Assembly (NCBI GenBank): GCA_039679375.1
Contig: JBDKVA010000167.1
Location: 1-25,073 of the forward strand
DNA from: JBDKVA01 sp039679375
GTDB lineage: Bacteria; Bacillota; Clostridia; Acetivibrionales; DTU013
Reading direction: 5' to 3'
Length of the DNA: 25,073 nt
The translations under genes and the position numbers were made by a program. The notes beneath the pieces were generated by a model, which saw only the letters and a list, made by a program, of their open reading frames with translations, searched no databases and was not told where the DNA came from. Positions 7,993 through 15,430 of the stretch are shown piece after piece. How positions within the stretch are numbered: the stretch's first letter is position 1; every line of letters begins with the position of its first letter.

Positions 7993-8964
7993 ATGATTAA
8001 GAAAAGCGGAGGCGTAGGCAGAAAGCCGAAGCAGCCTAAGGATAAAGCCACGAAGGATGAGCAAAGCATGTCGGAATATGCGGCATCGCAGATATCGGAA
8101 GGCGCTGTGATCGATTTTGTATTTTATGATGATTTTGATTTGGACGGTTCGAAAGAAGCAGTCATAGGAATTACAAGATTTACTCCTTTCCCGCCTGATT
8201 CGGCGGTATTACTCGTACAGAAAAAATCGGGCAAAATGGAGCATAAATGGCTTTCAACGGTTGATAAGTCCACTGCTCAAGACCTATATGGAATTTATGA
8301 CAATGCGGTCGCAGCGGATACGGATGGTGATGGAAAGCTTGAAATTGTCATTTCCCAGGTGATGGGTCACGAACATGATATATCAGTTTTTTTGTTCGAC
8401 TGGACAGACGAAGGGGTACAACTGGCATGGCACAGCAAGGCCAGTTTTTACCATGGCAGCATGGAAGTAAATGATATCAATAGGGATGGAATAGCCGAGA
8501 TCGTGATCGAAAGCGGCACTCTTGCAGGCAGTGAAATTATTGAAATGCAGGGCGCCTGCTATCATGTCAGAAAAGGGAGCGTTTACAAATGGAATGGACA
8601 GGAATATGCAGAGTCGTCCATTCAGGTACGTATGCCTTATGAAAGCTACAATACCGCTGTGGATTTCATACGGTCGCTTTGGCTGAGACAATATGAAAGA
8701 GCCTATGATATGGTAGTGATGCCCGGATTTTTAGGCCTTGCCGGCCTGGATGACAGCAGTCTCCCGGCATTTAAAACATATATCTCCAGAAAGGTCAGGC
8801 CTGTACTGCTTAGAAACCTTTCCAGGGGCAAGCTTCACCCATCCGAACCTTATGACACCTGCTGCCGGTTCACCGGTTCGGAGGACTGCTTTACCGTCGA
8901 ACTGGTAAGGGTAGAGAATGTGATGAAGGTATATGCTCTGGAAATTACAAAGAAGAGTATATGA
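7993..8964 (+). CDS. FG-GAP/VCBS-repeat-like protein, apparently lacking its export signal
   Basis: This 323-residue protein carries three calcium-binding-like loops: DDFDLDGSKE (residues 46-55), DTDGDGKLE (109-117) and NDINRDGIAE (160-169). Each is followed by a beta-strand-like segment (AVIGI, IVISQV, IVIES), the pattern of FG-GAP/VCBS propeller blades. The C-terminal half (about 215-323) is not recognised. Relatives of this type in spore-formers are usually secreted lipoproteins, but here the N-terminus MIKKSGGVGRKPKQPKDKA has no signal peptide or lipobox. An in-frame stop sits at 7978, right after the palindrome. ATG 7993 is preferred over GTG 7981 because GAGGA (7983-7987) then serves as the binding site. 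It may be an N-terminally truncated lipoprotein, possibly cut by the element upstream. No function is assigned. Confidence 0.7.
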   Translation: MIKKSGGVGRKPKQPKDKATKDEQSMSEYAASQISEGAVIDFVFYDDFDLDGSKEAVIGITRFTPFPPDSAVLLVQKKSGKMEHKWLSTVDKSTAQDLYGIYDNAVAADTDGDGKLEIVISQVMGHEHDISVFLFDWTDEGVQLAWHSKASFYHGSMEVNDINRDGIAEIVIESGTLAGSEIIEMQGACYHVRKGSVYKWNGQEYAESSIQVRMPYESYNTAVDFIRSLWLRQYERAYDMVVMPGFLGLAGLDDSSLPAFKTYISRKVRPVLLRNLSRGKLHPSEPYDTCCRFTGSEDCFTVELVRVENVMKVYALEITKKSI

Positions 8965-8979
8965 TTATACATAATCAAG

Positions 8980-9020
8980 TTGTACTGCTGAGCTTAAAAA
9001 AAGGGCAAATTAAAATAGCT
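8980..9020. repeat. Degenerate copy of the right half of the nested palindrome
   Basis: TTGTACTGCTGAGCTTAAAA followed by an AAAGGG...AATAGCT tail matches the right half of the upstream palindrome (7934-7974), which reads TTGTACTGCGGAGCTTAAAA, GAGGG and ...AATAGCT. The copies are in the same orientation and flank the FG-GAP gene. No left half was seen here. Confidence 0.65.
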
Positions 9021-9087
9021 AAAAATATCATCACGATGGAACATTATAGCAGCAAATTACGTCATAATTCTTTGTGAACGCCTTTTA

Positions 9088-9116
9088 TTGAACATAAATG
9101 GTATTTATGGTATGAT
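9088..9116 (+). promoter_or_regulatory. Sigma-A-type promoter of the PP2C-LysM gene
   Basis: TTGAAC (9088-9093) and TATGAT (9111-9116) are separated by 17 bases. A start near 9123 would give a leader of about 70 bases before the ATG at 9191. Confidence 0.55.
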
Positions 9117-9190
9117 AATAGCAGTTATATGCTTTAGAGATGTCACATCCGATCATTGAGTTCTTGTACGGAAGATAAGGGGGTATATGT

Positions 9191-10552
9191 ATGGAAAATA
9201 CCACGAGGATCACAGTCTCTGCAGTTACCCACATTGGCGCCATGTGTACGGTGAATGATGATAGAATATATGCAAACGGGAGATTCCTTCACACAAGCAT
9301 TGCAGATTATGCACAAATTTCGCTTGAAGTGAATGAAAGCAAATGTCTTTTCGCATTGTCGGATGGCATGGAGGATGAAGACTCTGGAATTTCACTGACA
9401 AACGATCTGAAAAAATTCCACCAGAAAGCTCAGGGCAGCTCCAAGGATATCCATGTGAAACTGGATGAGCTGGTTCAATATGTGGAACAGTCCAGCAACC
9501 TTCTACACAGTATTTCTCTTGGCGATAATGATTTCAGGGAAAGGAAAACCGCCTTTGCCGGACTTCTGATCGATGAAGGCAGTATAGCTGCTGTCAATCT
9601 TGGGAGCTGCAGGATATATAAGCTCGAGGGAGATTCCTTCAAGCTTCTGGTCAACGATTACAAAAGAGCGGAAAGACTGCTGAAAATGGGTATCATCAGC
9701 AGCGAACAGGCAGAGATGCTCTCAGGGCAGCAGAAATCTTCAATGGAAGAAGGACGCTCAACTGTAAAAAAGTCCGATATAAGCCCGCTTAAAGAAGGAG
9801 TTATATATCTTATTTGTACAAGCGGGCTCACGGAAGCCGTAAGTGAAGATGCTATCTATGACATCATTGCATCAAACAGTAACGCGGATGAGGCGGCAGG
9901 CAAGCTTGTTGCGGAAGCTGTCAAAAATGAAGGGGAAGAGAATATAACGGCAATGGTGGTAAAAGTCGAAGCGGCAGGTGAAATGCCGGTTCAGCAGCCA
10001 GGACCAAGGATGATCCAGTACAAGGCTGCAAGAAGCGGCAGTATCCATACGAAGCAGGGAAGAGCGGCAGCTTCGGTTCACGGGAAAATGGACGGTGCGG
10101 GCAGAGTGGTATATGTGGCCGTGCTGATCGTGCTTGCGGCTGCGGTATTGTTCGGCGGCTTCAAGCTTTGGCAGAAGCTCAGGAATCCGGAGGACCTGGA
10201 GGCGTCTTCGGCGGGGGATACGCAGAAGGGAACGTTGGATAATTCATCTACGAACCCTGTTACAAACGATGGAACCGTCGACGTGACGATACCGGGGACG
10301 GACAGTGAAACAGCGAATACCGGCGACGGGACAGGCGACGGCAGCACTGCCGAGCCGGGCACGGACGAGCCTGACCTGGTAGGCCCCGATGGAACGACGT
10401 ACATAGTGAAATCAGGAGATATGCTTATGACCATCAGCAAGAGGTTTTATGGTGATGAGAGCAAATATACGCTCATTATGAAAGCCAATGATATAGAGAA
10501 TGCGAACATGATAGCGGTCGGTCAGAAGCTGAAAATACCGCCGCTGAAATGA
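9191..10552 (+). CDS. PP2C-like phosphatase domain, one membrane helix and C-terminal LysM domain
   Basis: In this 453-residue protein, residues 1-255 follow the order of PP2C motifs: VNDDR at 21-25 (usual NEDR), LSDGM at 56-60 (usual DGMGG), LGSCRIY at 137-143 (usual GDSRxY), CTSGLTE at 209-215 (usual SDGLTD), and EENIT at 249-253 (usual DNIT). The Asp in the SDGL motif is Ser and the one in DNIT is Glu, so metal binding may be reduced or lost. A basic stretch precedes a membrane helix at about 306-327, then comes a Gly/Ser/Thr/Asp-rich linker, then LysM at about 404-452 (YIVKSGDMLMTISKRFYGD). This predicts a cytosolic phosphatase-like domain tied to peptidoglycan outside. The ATG has AAGGGGG upstream. 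The gene stands alone. Domain calls are confident; catalytic activity is doubtful. Confidence 0.85.
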   Translation: MENTTRITVSAVTHIGAMCTVNDDRIYANGRFLHTSIADYAQISLEVNESKCLFALSDGMEDEDSGISLTNDLKKFHQKAQGSSKDIHVKLDELVQYVEQSSNLLHSISLGDNDFRERKTAFAGLLIDEGSIAAVNLGSCRIYKLEGDSFKLLVNDYKRAERLLKMGIISSEQAEMLSGQQKSSMEEGRSTVKKSDISPLKEGVIYLICTSGLTEAVSEDAIYDIIASNSNADEAAGKLVAEAVKNEGEENITAMVVKVEAAGEMPVQQPGPRMIQYKAARSGSIHTKQGRAAASVHGKMDGAGRVVYVAVLIVLAAAVLFGGFKLWQKLRNPEDLEASSAGDTQKGTLDNSSTNPVTNDGTVDVTIPGTDSETANTGDGTGDGSTAEPGTDEPDLVGPDGTTYIVKSGDMLMTISKRFYGDESKYTLIMKANDIENANMIAVGQKLKIPPLK

Positions 10553-10710
10553 CACGGATATTACCTGTGTCTTGTGTAAAATTAAAGTCTACTTGCATAG
10601 ACAAGCCCATTTCCAATTGATTATATGGAGAATTATGATATCATTGTTGCAGAATAGTAAAAAAGTGCGGTGCGACAAGTAATAGTTATTGTTGACATTT
10701 TTGCAATCAA

Positions 10711-10851
10711 GTGTGCAAAATTTGAAGTAATGTTCAATGTATAGTAAATATATTTAAAATATCTGCGCATTAACTAAAAATTTGCACAGATTCTAGCCGA
10801 AATATATGTTTTAACCCAGAATATTCGCACACTAGTTAAGATTTTGCACAC
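10711..10851. repeat. Cluster of direct and inverted TTTGCACA-type repeats
   Basis: GTGTGCAAAATTT (10711-10723) is inverted relative to AAATTTGCACA (10778-10788). Two direct, imperfect copies of about 26 bases lie at 10765-10789 and 10825-10851; both start with CGCA and end ATTTTGCACA or AATTTGCACA. Multiple short repeats at the ends are known for IS21-family elements. No istA or istB gene is present, so this would be an end remnant at best. Confidence 0.45.
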
Positions 10852-11044
10852 AATACCAGGGGGCAGTACCATTAATGTAGTCCTGCATTTGGAGTTTCGT
10901 TTATAGCTTGAATAAATTCCGATTTTTTATTAAGTTACTTCGCATTCTTTATATATTGCGGGACCATTCAGTCAAAAAGCAGCTGCGACAAAATCCCATA
11001 TTGCATGAGTCTTGCCGTATTTAAATCTCATATAACAAAGTATG

Positions 11045-11140
11045 TTATTTTGTTAATCTAAACAACTCCGAGCTTTTCCCCATTGCCTCCGCTATCTTTT
11101 GGGCACTTCTCTCATCAATGGTGCTGCCTCTGACTACCGT
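11045..11140 (-). pseudogene. Possible C-terminal remnant of a DNA-binding or recombinase protein
   Basis: The minus strand encodes VVRGSTIDERSAQKIAEAMG then KSSELFRLTK and a stop. This pattern is common in helix-turn-helix regions of XRE-like proteins and some tyrosine recombinases. An in-frame stop lies just upstream (11141-11143), and the neighbouring frame continues open, as expected for a decayed gene. It is not an intact gene. Identity is a low-confidence inference. Confidence 0.25.
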
Positions 11141-11270
11141 TTAAAGCCCTGCTTTCCTGCTGTTGGCTTCCGTGTGCCTCTTGGGAATGTAGCCTCCACG
11201 CCAGATTTACGCCAAATTTGAGCGGGTTGGATACAAATGCTATGTCACAACGCACTGTCTAGCTTTCTAG

Positions 11271-11292
11271 CTTTCGCACAATCTTGCGAAAG
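11271..11292. promoter_or_regulatory. Inverted repeat overlapping the -35 box of the restriction operon (candidate operator)
   Basis: CTTTCGCA (11271-11278) and TGCGAAAG (11285-11292) are perfect complements around 6 bases. The right arm covers nearly all of the -35 hexamer. It is a likely binding site for the XRE protein encoded 49 bases downstream, by analogy with controller proteins of restriction systems. Confidence 0.55.
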
Positions 11293-11312
11293 GTAGAATC
11301 TGGTGATACAAT
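11284..11312 (+). promoter_or_regulatory. Promoter of the XRE-hsdRMS operon
   Basis: TTGCGA (11284-11289) and TACAAT (11307-11312) are spaced by 17 bases. The start site would lie near 11319, leaving a leader of about 22 bases that includes the GGAAAGGGG ribosome binding site (11325-11333). Confidence 0.6.
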
Positions 11313-11340
11313 GTTTCTATGTGTGGAAAGGGGACATTCT

Positions 11341-11565
11341 ATGGCTGTATCATACAATCGTTTATGGAAGCTACTTGTAGATAAGAAAATGAGTAAGGCC
11401 GACTTGCGAAAAGCGTCCGGTGTGTCTCCGAACACTATGACAAAGTTGCGCCGGGATGAACCGGTCATGCTGAATGTGCTGGATAAGATATGTAAAACGT
11501 TGGATGTCAACTATGGTGATATTATGGATTATTTGCCGGACAAGAAAAGGAGCGAGATCTCTTGA
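11341..11565 (+). CDS. XRE/Cro-type regulator of the restriction operon
   Basis: This 74-residue protein is a single Cro/C1-type helix-turn-helix domain. The order is KLLVDKKMSKADLRKASGVS, then NTMTKLRRDEPVMLNVLDKI, then CKTLDVNYGDIMDYLPD, a layout common in small HTH_26-type regulators. The ATG at 11341 is preferred over an upstream GTG/ATG because GGAAAGGGG (11325-11333) is well placed for it and the promoter lies just upstream. The stop overlaps the TTG start of hsdR, so regulator and nuclease are translationally coupled. In type II systems similar 'C proteins' delay nuclease expression until methylation is established. A comparable role for a type I system is inferred. The overlapping inverted repeat at 11271-11292 is the likely operator. 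Confidence 0.85.
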   Translation: MAVSYNRLWKLLVDKKMSKADLRKASGVSPNTMTKLRRDEPVMLNVLDKICKTLDVNYGDIMDYLPDKKRSEIS

Positions 11566-13904
11566 TCGATAAAAAACAGATGACCGAAGAAGATATCAAG
11601 CTCCAGTTCATTACTCCGGCAATCACTGCGAGATGGAGCCTTGACCGTATTACGATGGAAACCAAAATCACGGACGGTAAGATCAACCTCAAGGGCAATT
11701 TTGTGTTCCGTGAAAAGGCAAAAAAGGCCGACTACGTTCTTTATATCAATACGAATAATCCAATTGCCATCGTTGAGGCAAAGGACAACAATCACACTGT
11801 ATCCTCCGGATTGCAGCAAGCCATGACCTATGCACAGATGCTTGATGTGCCATTTGCGTACAGTTCCAACGGTGACGCTTTTTATGAGCATGATTTTCTG
11901 ACCGGATATGAAAGGCCGCTTGCCTTGTCCGAGTTTCCTTCTCTCGACGAGCTAATGGCCCGGTATCAGGCAGGAAAGGGTATGAACGACAAGGAAAAGC
12001 AAATTATCAGCCAGCCCTACTATACAAGTCAGACCACATATGCGCCGCGCTATTATCAGCGTAACGCCGTCAACCGCGCTGTGGATGCTATCGCCAGGGG
12101 ACAGCAGCGACTCCTTCTTGTCATGGCAACCGGCACCGGCAAGACATATACCGCTTTTCAAATTGTATATCGTCTACTTAAAAGTGGCATGAAGAAAAAA
12201 GTCCTCTATCTTGCCGACAGAAACATCCTTGTTGATCAGTCGATTCAGCAGGATTTCGCACCGCTTGAAAAGACGATTCACAAAATTAATTTTGCCAAGG
12301 ACGATCCAGTAACGGTTACATCCCATGAAGTCTATTTCTCGCTGTATCAGCAGTTGACCGACCGTGAGGATGATGAAGGCGAGGACGGCGAAGATGAGAC
12401 AGTCAGCCGTCTTGCTACGTTGTTCCAGAAGGACTTCTTCGATCTCATCATCGTGGATGAGTGTCATAGGGGTTCTGCCAAGAAGGACAGCAACTGGCGT
12501 AAGATTCTTGATTATTTCTCCTCGGCCACGCAGATCGGTATGACCGCGACGCCGAAGGAAACAAAATATATCTCCAACATCGATTATTTTGGAGAGCCGA
12601 TATATACCTACAGTCTTCGTGAAGGTATCGAGGACGGTTTCCTTGCTCCGTTTCGGGTCATCAATATCCGCACCAATATCGGTGAGGGCTGGCGTCCATA
12701 CAAGGGTCAGCTTGATAAGAGTGGTCAGGAAATCGAGGACCGCATTTACACAAATAGCGACTTTGACTACAACATCATCCTTGAAGACCGCACATATGAG
12801 GTTGCACGGGAGATTACGGAATATCTGAAGAGCGTAGGCAGAATGGACAAAACCATCGTTTTTTGCGCTACTGAGGAACACGCTGAACGCATGAGGATTG
12901 CGCTGACAAATCTCAACGCCGATATGGTCAGAGAGCATCCCGACTACATTGTTCGTATAACCGGTAACGATACTTACGGAAAGAGTAAAATTGATTATTT
13001 CATCTCGGTTTCCGCTCAATACCCTGTGATTGCAACTACATCGAAACTGCTCTCCACCGGCGCGGACTGTAAGATGACCAAGCTGATTGTCCTCGACCAG
13101 ATGATCGGCTCCATGACCGAATTCAAGCAGATTATCGGTCGTGGAACACGCCTCCGTGAGAGGGAAGGTAAAACACACTTCACGGTCATGGACTTCCGCA
13201 ATGTGACACGTCTGTTTGCCGACCCCGATTGGGACGGCCCCATCGAGCAGGATGATGATTATGGCAAAGGCGGCACTAATATTGCCGAACCCGGCCCTGA
13301 TATGCCTTATGGCACTGGCTCAGAACCCAAAGAGAAACTTGTTGTAGATGAAAACGGCTGCACAGTCAAGGTGATTGGAAAAACCGTTTCGATTTACGAC
13401 GCTAATGGTAAGCTGCTCCGTCAGGAAAATATCATCGATTACACCAAGTCCAATATTCTCGGCTCATACGCCTCTCTGGACAATTTTATCCTCCAATGGT
13501 CTGCCGAAGAGAAGAAAGAGAGCATTAAGGATTTGCTCTTGGAGCGCGGTATCGACCTTGAAAGTATGAAGGCAGACCAGAGTATGGCCGATGTGGACGA
13601 TTTTGATTTCATCTGCCATGTAGCGTTTGACCAGAAACCGCTGACGCGCCGTGAACGCGCCGACAATGTCAAGAAGCGTGATTTCCTCAGCAGATTCAAG
13701 GGCGTGGCGCGTGAGGTCTTGGAGGCGCTGCTTGACAAGTACATGAACACCGGCATTTATGAGATTGAGAAGACCGAGATTTTGAAGCTTGACCCGTTCA
13801 TGAAGTTCGGCAAGCCTTCAAAAATTGCACAGTTCTTCGGCGGTAAAGCCGGTTATCTGCAAGCGATCAAAGAATTAGAAGAAGAACTATATAAGGCAGG
13901 TTAA
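11562..13904 (+). CDS. hsdR: Type I restriction enzyme R subunit (EcoEI-type HsdR)
   Basis: This 780-residue protein is the motor and nuclease subunit. The N-terminal PD-(D/E)XK nuclease residues are visible as D57 and E72-A-K74. The SF2 helicase motifs follow: ATGTGKT (189-195), DECH (299-302), TATP (328-331), and GRGTR (526-530) preceded by the QII of motif VI. The C-terminal part, with RRERADNVKKRDFLSRF and a DPF motif, fits the EcoEI R C-terminal domain. The length matches the shorter EcoEI-type rather than EcoKI-type HsdR. It starts with TTG at 11562, overlapping the regulator stop; AAGGAG (11547-11552) supports this start. The next in-frame ATG (11580) lacks a better site. It translocates DNA past bound HsdM2S and cuts unmethylated DNA at a distance. 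All key residues are present. Confidence 0.95.
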   Translation: MIDKKQMTEEDIKLQFITPAITARWSLDRITMETKITDGKINLKGNFVFREKAKKADYVLYINTNNPIAIVEAKDNNHTVSSGLQQAMTYAQMLDVPFAYSSNGDAFYEHDFLTGYERPLALSEFPSLDELMARYQAGKGMNDKEKQIISQPYYTSQTTYAPRYYQRNAVNRAVDAIARGQQRLLLVMATGTGKTYTAFQIVYRLLKSGMKKKVLYLADRNILVDQSIQQDFAPLEKTIHKINFAKDDPVTVTSHEVYFSLYQQLTDREDDEGEDGEDETVSRLATLFQKDFFDLIIVDECHRGSAKKDSNWRKILDYFSSATQIGMTATPKETKYISNIDYFGEPIYTYSLREGIEDGFLAPFRVINIRTNIGEGWRPYKGQLDKSGQEIEDRIYTNSDFDYNIILEDRTYEVAREITEYLKSVGRMDKTIVFCATEEHAERMRIALTNLNADMVREHPDYIVRITGNDTYGKSKIDYFISVSAQYPVIATTSKLLSTGADCKMTKLIVLDQMIGSMTEFKQIIGRGTRLREREGKTHFTVMDFRNVTRLFADPDWDGPIEQDDDYGKGGTNIAEPGPDMPYGTGSEPKEKLVVDENGCTVKVIGKTVSIYDANGKLLRQENIIDYTKSNILGSYASLDNFILQWSAEEKKESIKDLLLERGIDLESMKADQSMADVDDFDFICHVAFDQKPLTRRERADNVKKRDFLSRFKGVAREVLEALLDKYMNTGIYEIEKTEILKLDPFMKFGKPSKIAQFFGGKAGYLQAIKELEEELYKAG

Positions 13905-13909
13905 TTAAT

Positions 13910-15430
13910 ATGAGCAGTTTATCGAATTTTGTAAAGAGAATACGGGACATCATGCGTAATGATGCCGGTATCAACGGAGACGCACAGCGCATTGAGCAGA
14001 TTGCATGGATGCTCTTTTTAAAGGTATATGACGCCAAGGAGCAGGACTGGGACATGGACGAGGATGATTATCAGTCCGTAATCCCGGAGGAGTGCCGTTG
14101 GAGCAGCTGGGCTGTGGATGACAAGAGCGGCAGCGCCATGACCGGTGACACGCTGCTAAACTTCGTTAATAATACGCTTTTCCCGGTTCTCAAAGGGCAA
14201 GATATTTTGGACGGCAACGGAAATGTTAAGATAAAAGGCATTGTAATAACACCCGAAACGCATATCAAAAAGTCCATCGTTAAGACAACTTTTGAGGATG
14301 CCAACAACTATATGAAGGACGGCGTTCTGCTCCGTCAGGTCATCAACATCATTGACGAACTGGATTTAAGCGACTATGAGGAAAGTCACGCTTTCGGTGA
14401 AATCTATGAATCCATTCTCCGTGAATTACAGAGCGCGGGTTCTGCCGGTGAGTTCTATACGCCCCGTGCGGTCACGGAGTTCATGGCAAAAATGATACAG
14501 CCGAAAATCGGTGAGCGGTTGGCGGACTTTGCTTGCGGCACTGGCGGCTTTATAACAAGCTGGCTGAAAGAACTGGCTCCGTTGATTCAGTCCACGGATG
14601 ATCAGGCTGAATATGATAATTCCATCTACGGCATCGAGAAGAAGCAGTTCCCGTATATGCTGTGCATTACCAATATGCTGCTCCATGGTCTTGATGTGCC
14701 AAAAATCTATCATGACAACTCTCTGCTGCGAGATGTGTTGGATTACACAGAAGACGATCAGTTTGATGTTATCCTTATGAATCCTCCGTATGGCGGCAGT
14801 GAAAAAGCAGATGTCAAGAACCATTTCCCATCTGACCTTGCCAGCAGTGAAACAGCAGACCTCTTTATGTCTGTGATCATGTACCGCTTGAAGAAAAACG
14901 GCCGTGTGGCTGTTATCCTACCGGACGGTTTCCTATTTGGAACGGACAATGCTAAAGTCGCAATCAAGAAGAAACTGCTCTCCGAATTCAATTTACATAC
15001 GATTATCCGTATGCCGGGCAGCGTATTCTCGCCATATACCTCCATCACTACAAATATTCTGTTCTTTGACCACACGAAGCCGACTGCGGAGACTTGGCTC
15101 TATCGTCTGGACATGCCGGAGGGTTACAAGCACTTTTCCAAGACGAAGCCAATGAAACTGGAGCATTTCAATCCTGTTATCGAATGGTGGAATAATCGCC
15201 AGGAAATCAGCGTTGACGGTTTTGATAAGGCGAAAAAGTACACATATAAGCAGCTTTCCGAAGAACTGGGTTACAACCTCGACCAGTGCGGCTATCCTCA
15301 TGAGGAAGAGGAAATACTCGACCCGATGGACTTGATTCGGCGGTATGAGGAGGAACGGGCCTCGCTGAATGCGGAGATTGACCGTGTGCTTGCTGATATT
15401 ACTGCCATTCTTGGGGAGGCGAAGCAATGA
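13910..15430 (+). CDS. hsdM: Type I N6-adenine DNA methyltransferase (HsdM)
   Basis: This 506-residue protein has an N-terminal helical HsdM_N domain (SLSNFVKRIRDIMRND, then IAWMLFLKVYDAKEQDWD) and an N6-methyltransferase domain. The S-adenosylmethionine-binding motif I is DFACGTGGF (206-214), preceded by the GEFYTPRAVTEFM motif. The catalytic motif IV is NPPYGG (291-296). It methylates adenine in the target sequence as an M2S complex and is also part of the restriction complex. Length is normal. It starts 5 bases after hsdR and overlaps hsdS (ATGA at 15427). No disabling change was seen, so protection should be active if the operon is expressed. Confidence 0.96.
   Translation: MSSLSNFVKRIRDIMRNDAGINGDAQRIEQIAWMLFLKVYDAKEQDWDMDEDDYQSVIPEECRWSSWAVDDKSGSAMTGDTLLNFVNNTLFPVLKGQDILDGNGNVKIKGIVITPETHIKKSIVKTTFEDANNYMKDGVLLRQVINIIDELDLSDYEESHAFGEIYESILRELQSAGSAGEFYTPRAVTEFMAKMIQPKIGERLADFACGTGGFITSWLKELAPLIQSTDDQAEYDNSIYGIEKKQFPYMLCITNMLLHGLDVPKIYHDNSLLRDVLDYTEDDQFDVILMNPPYGGSEKADVKNHFPSDLASSETADLFMSVIMYRLKKNGRVAVILPDGFLFGTDNAKVAIKKKLLSEFNLHTIIRMPGSVFSPYTSITTNILFFDHTKPTAETWLYRLDMPEGYKHFSKTKPMKLEHFNPVIEWWNNRQEISVDGFDKAKKYTYKQLSEELGYNLDQCGYPHEEEEILDPMDLIRRYEEERASLNAEIDRVLADITAILGEAKQ

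Larger units (their letters stand above)
10553..11340. other. Long gap with degenerate mobile-element debris
   Basis: No intact gene is seen in these 788 bases. Repeated motifs built on TTTGCACA lie at 10711-10851 and GGGGGCAGTACC follows at 10860-10871. A minus-strand protein-like fragment lies at 11140-11045. The last 70 bases are the regulatory region of the restriction operon. The content suggests decayed insertion or integration elements beside an acquired restriction system. Confidence 0.45.

Noticed and set aside
7776..8000. Plus-strand 74-codon frame from a GTG through the nested palindrome
   Set aside because: Most of it translates the palindrome arms, and there is no ribosome binding site.
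10553..10582. Terminator directly after the PP2C-LysM gene
   Set aside because: GACAC...TGTGTC can pair with a bulge, but there is no T-run.
12174..13178. Long minus-strand open frame (334 codons) inside hsdR
   Set aside because: It is entirely antisense to hsdR, which has all expected motifs. The translation shows no domain and no ribosome binding site.
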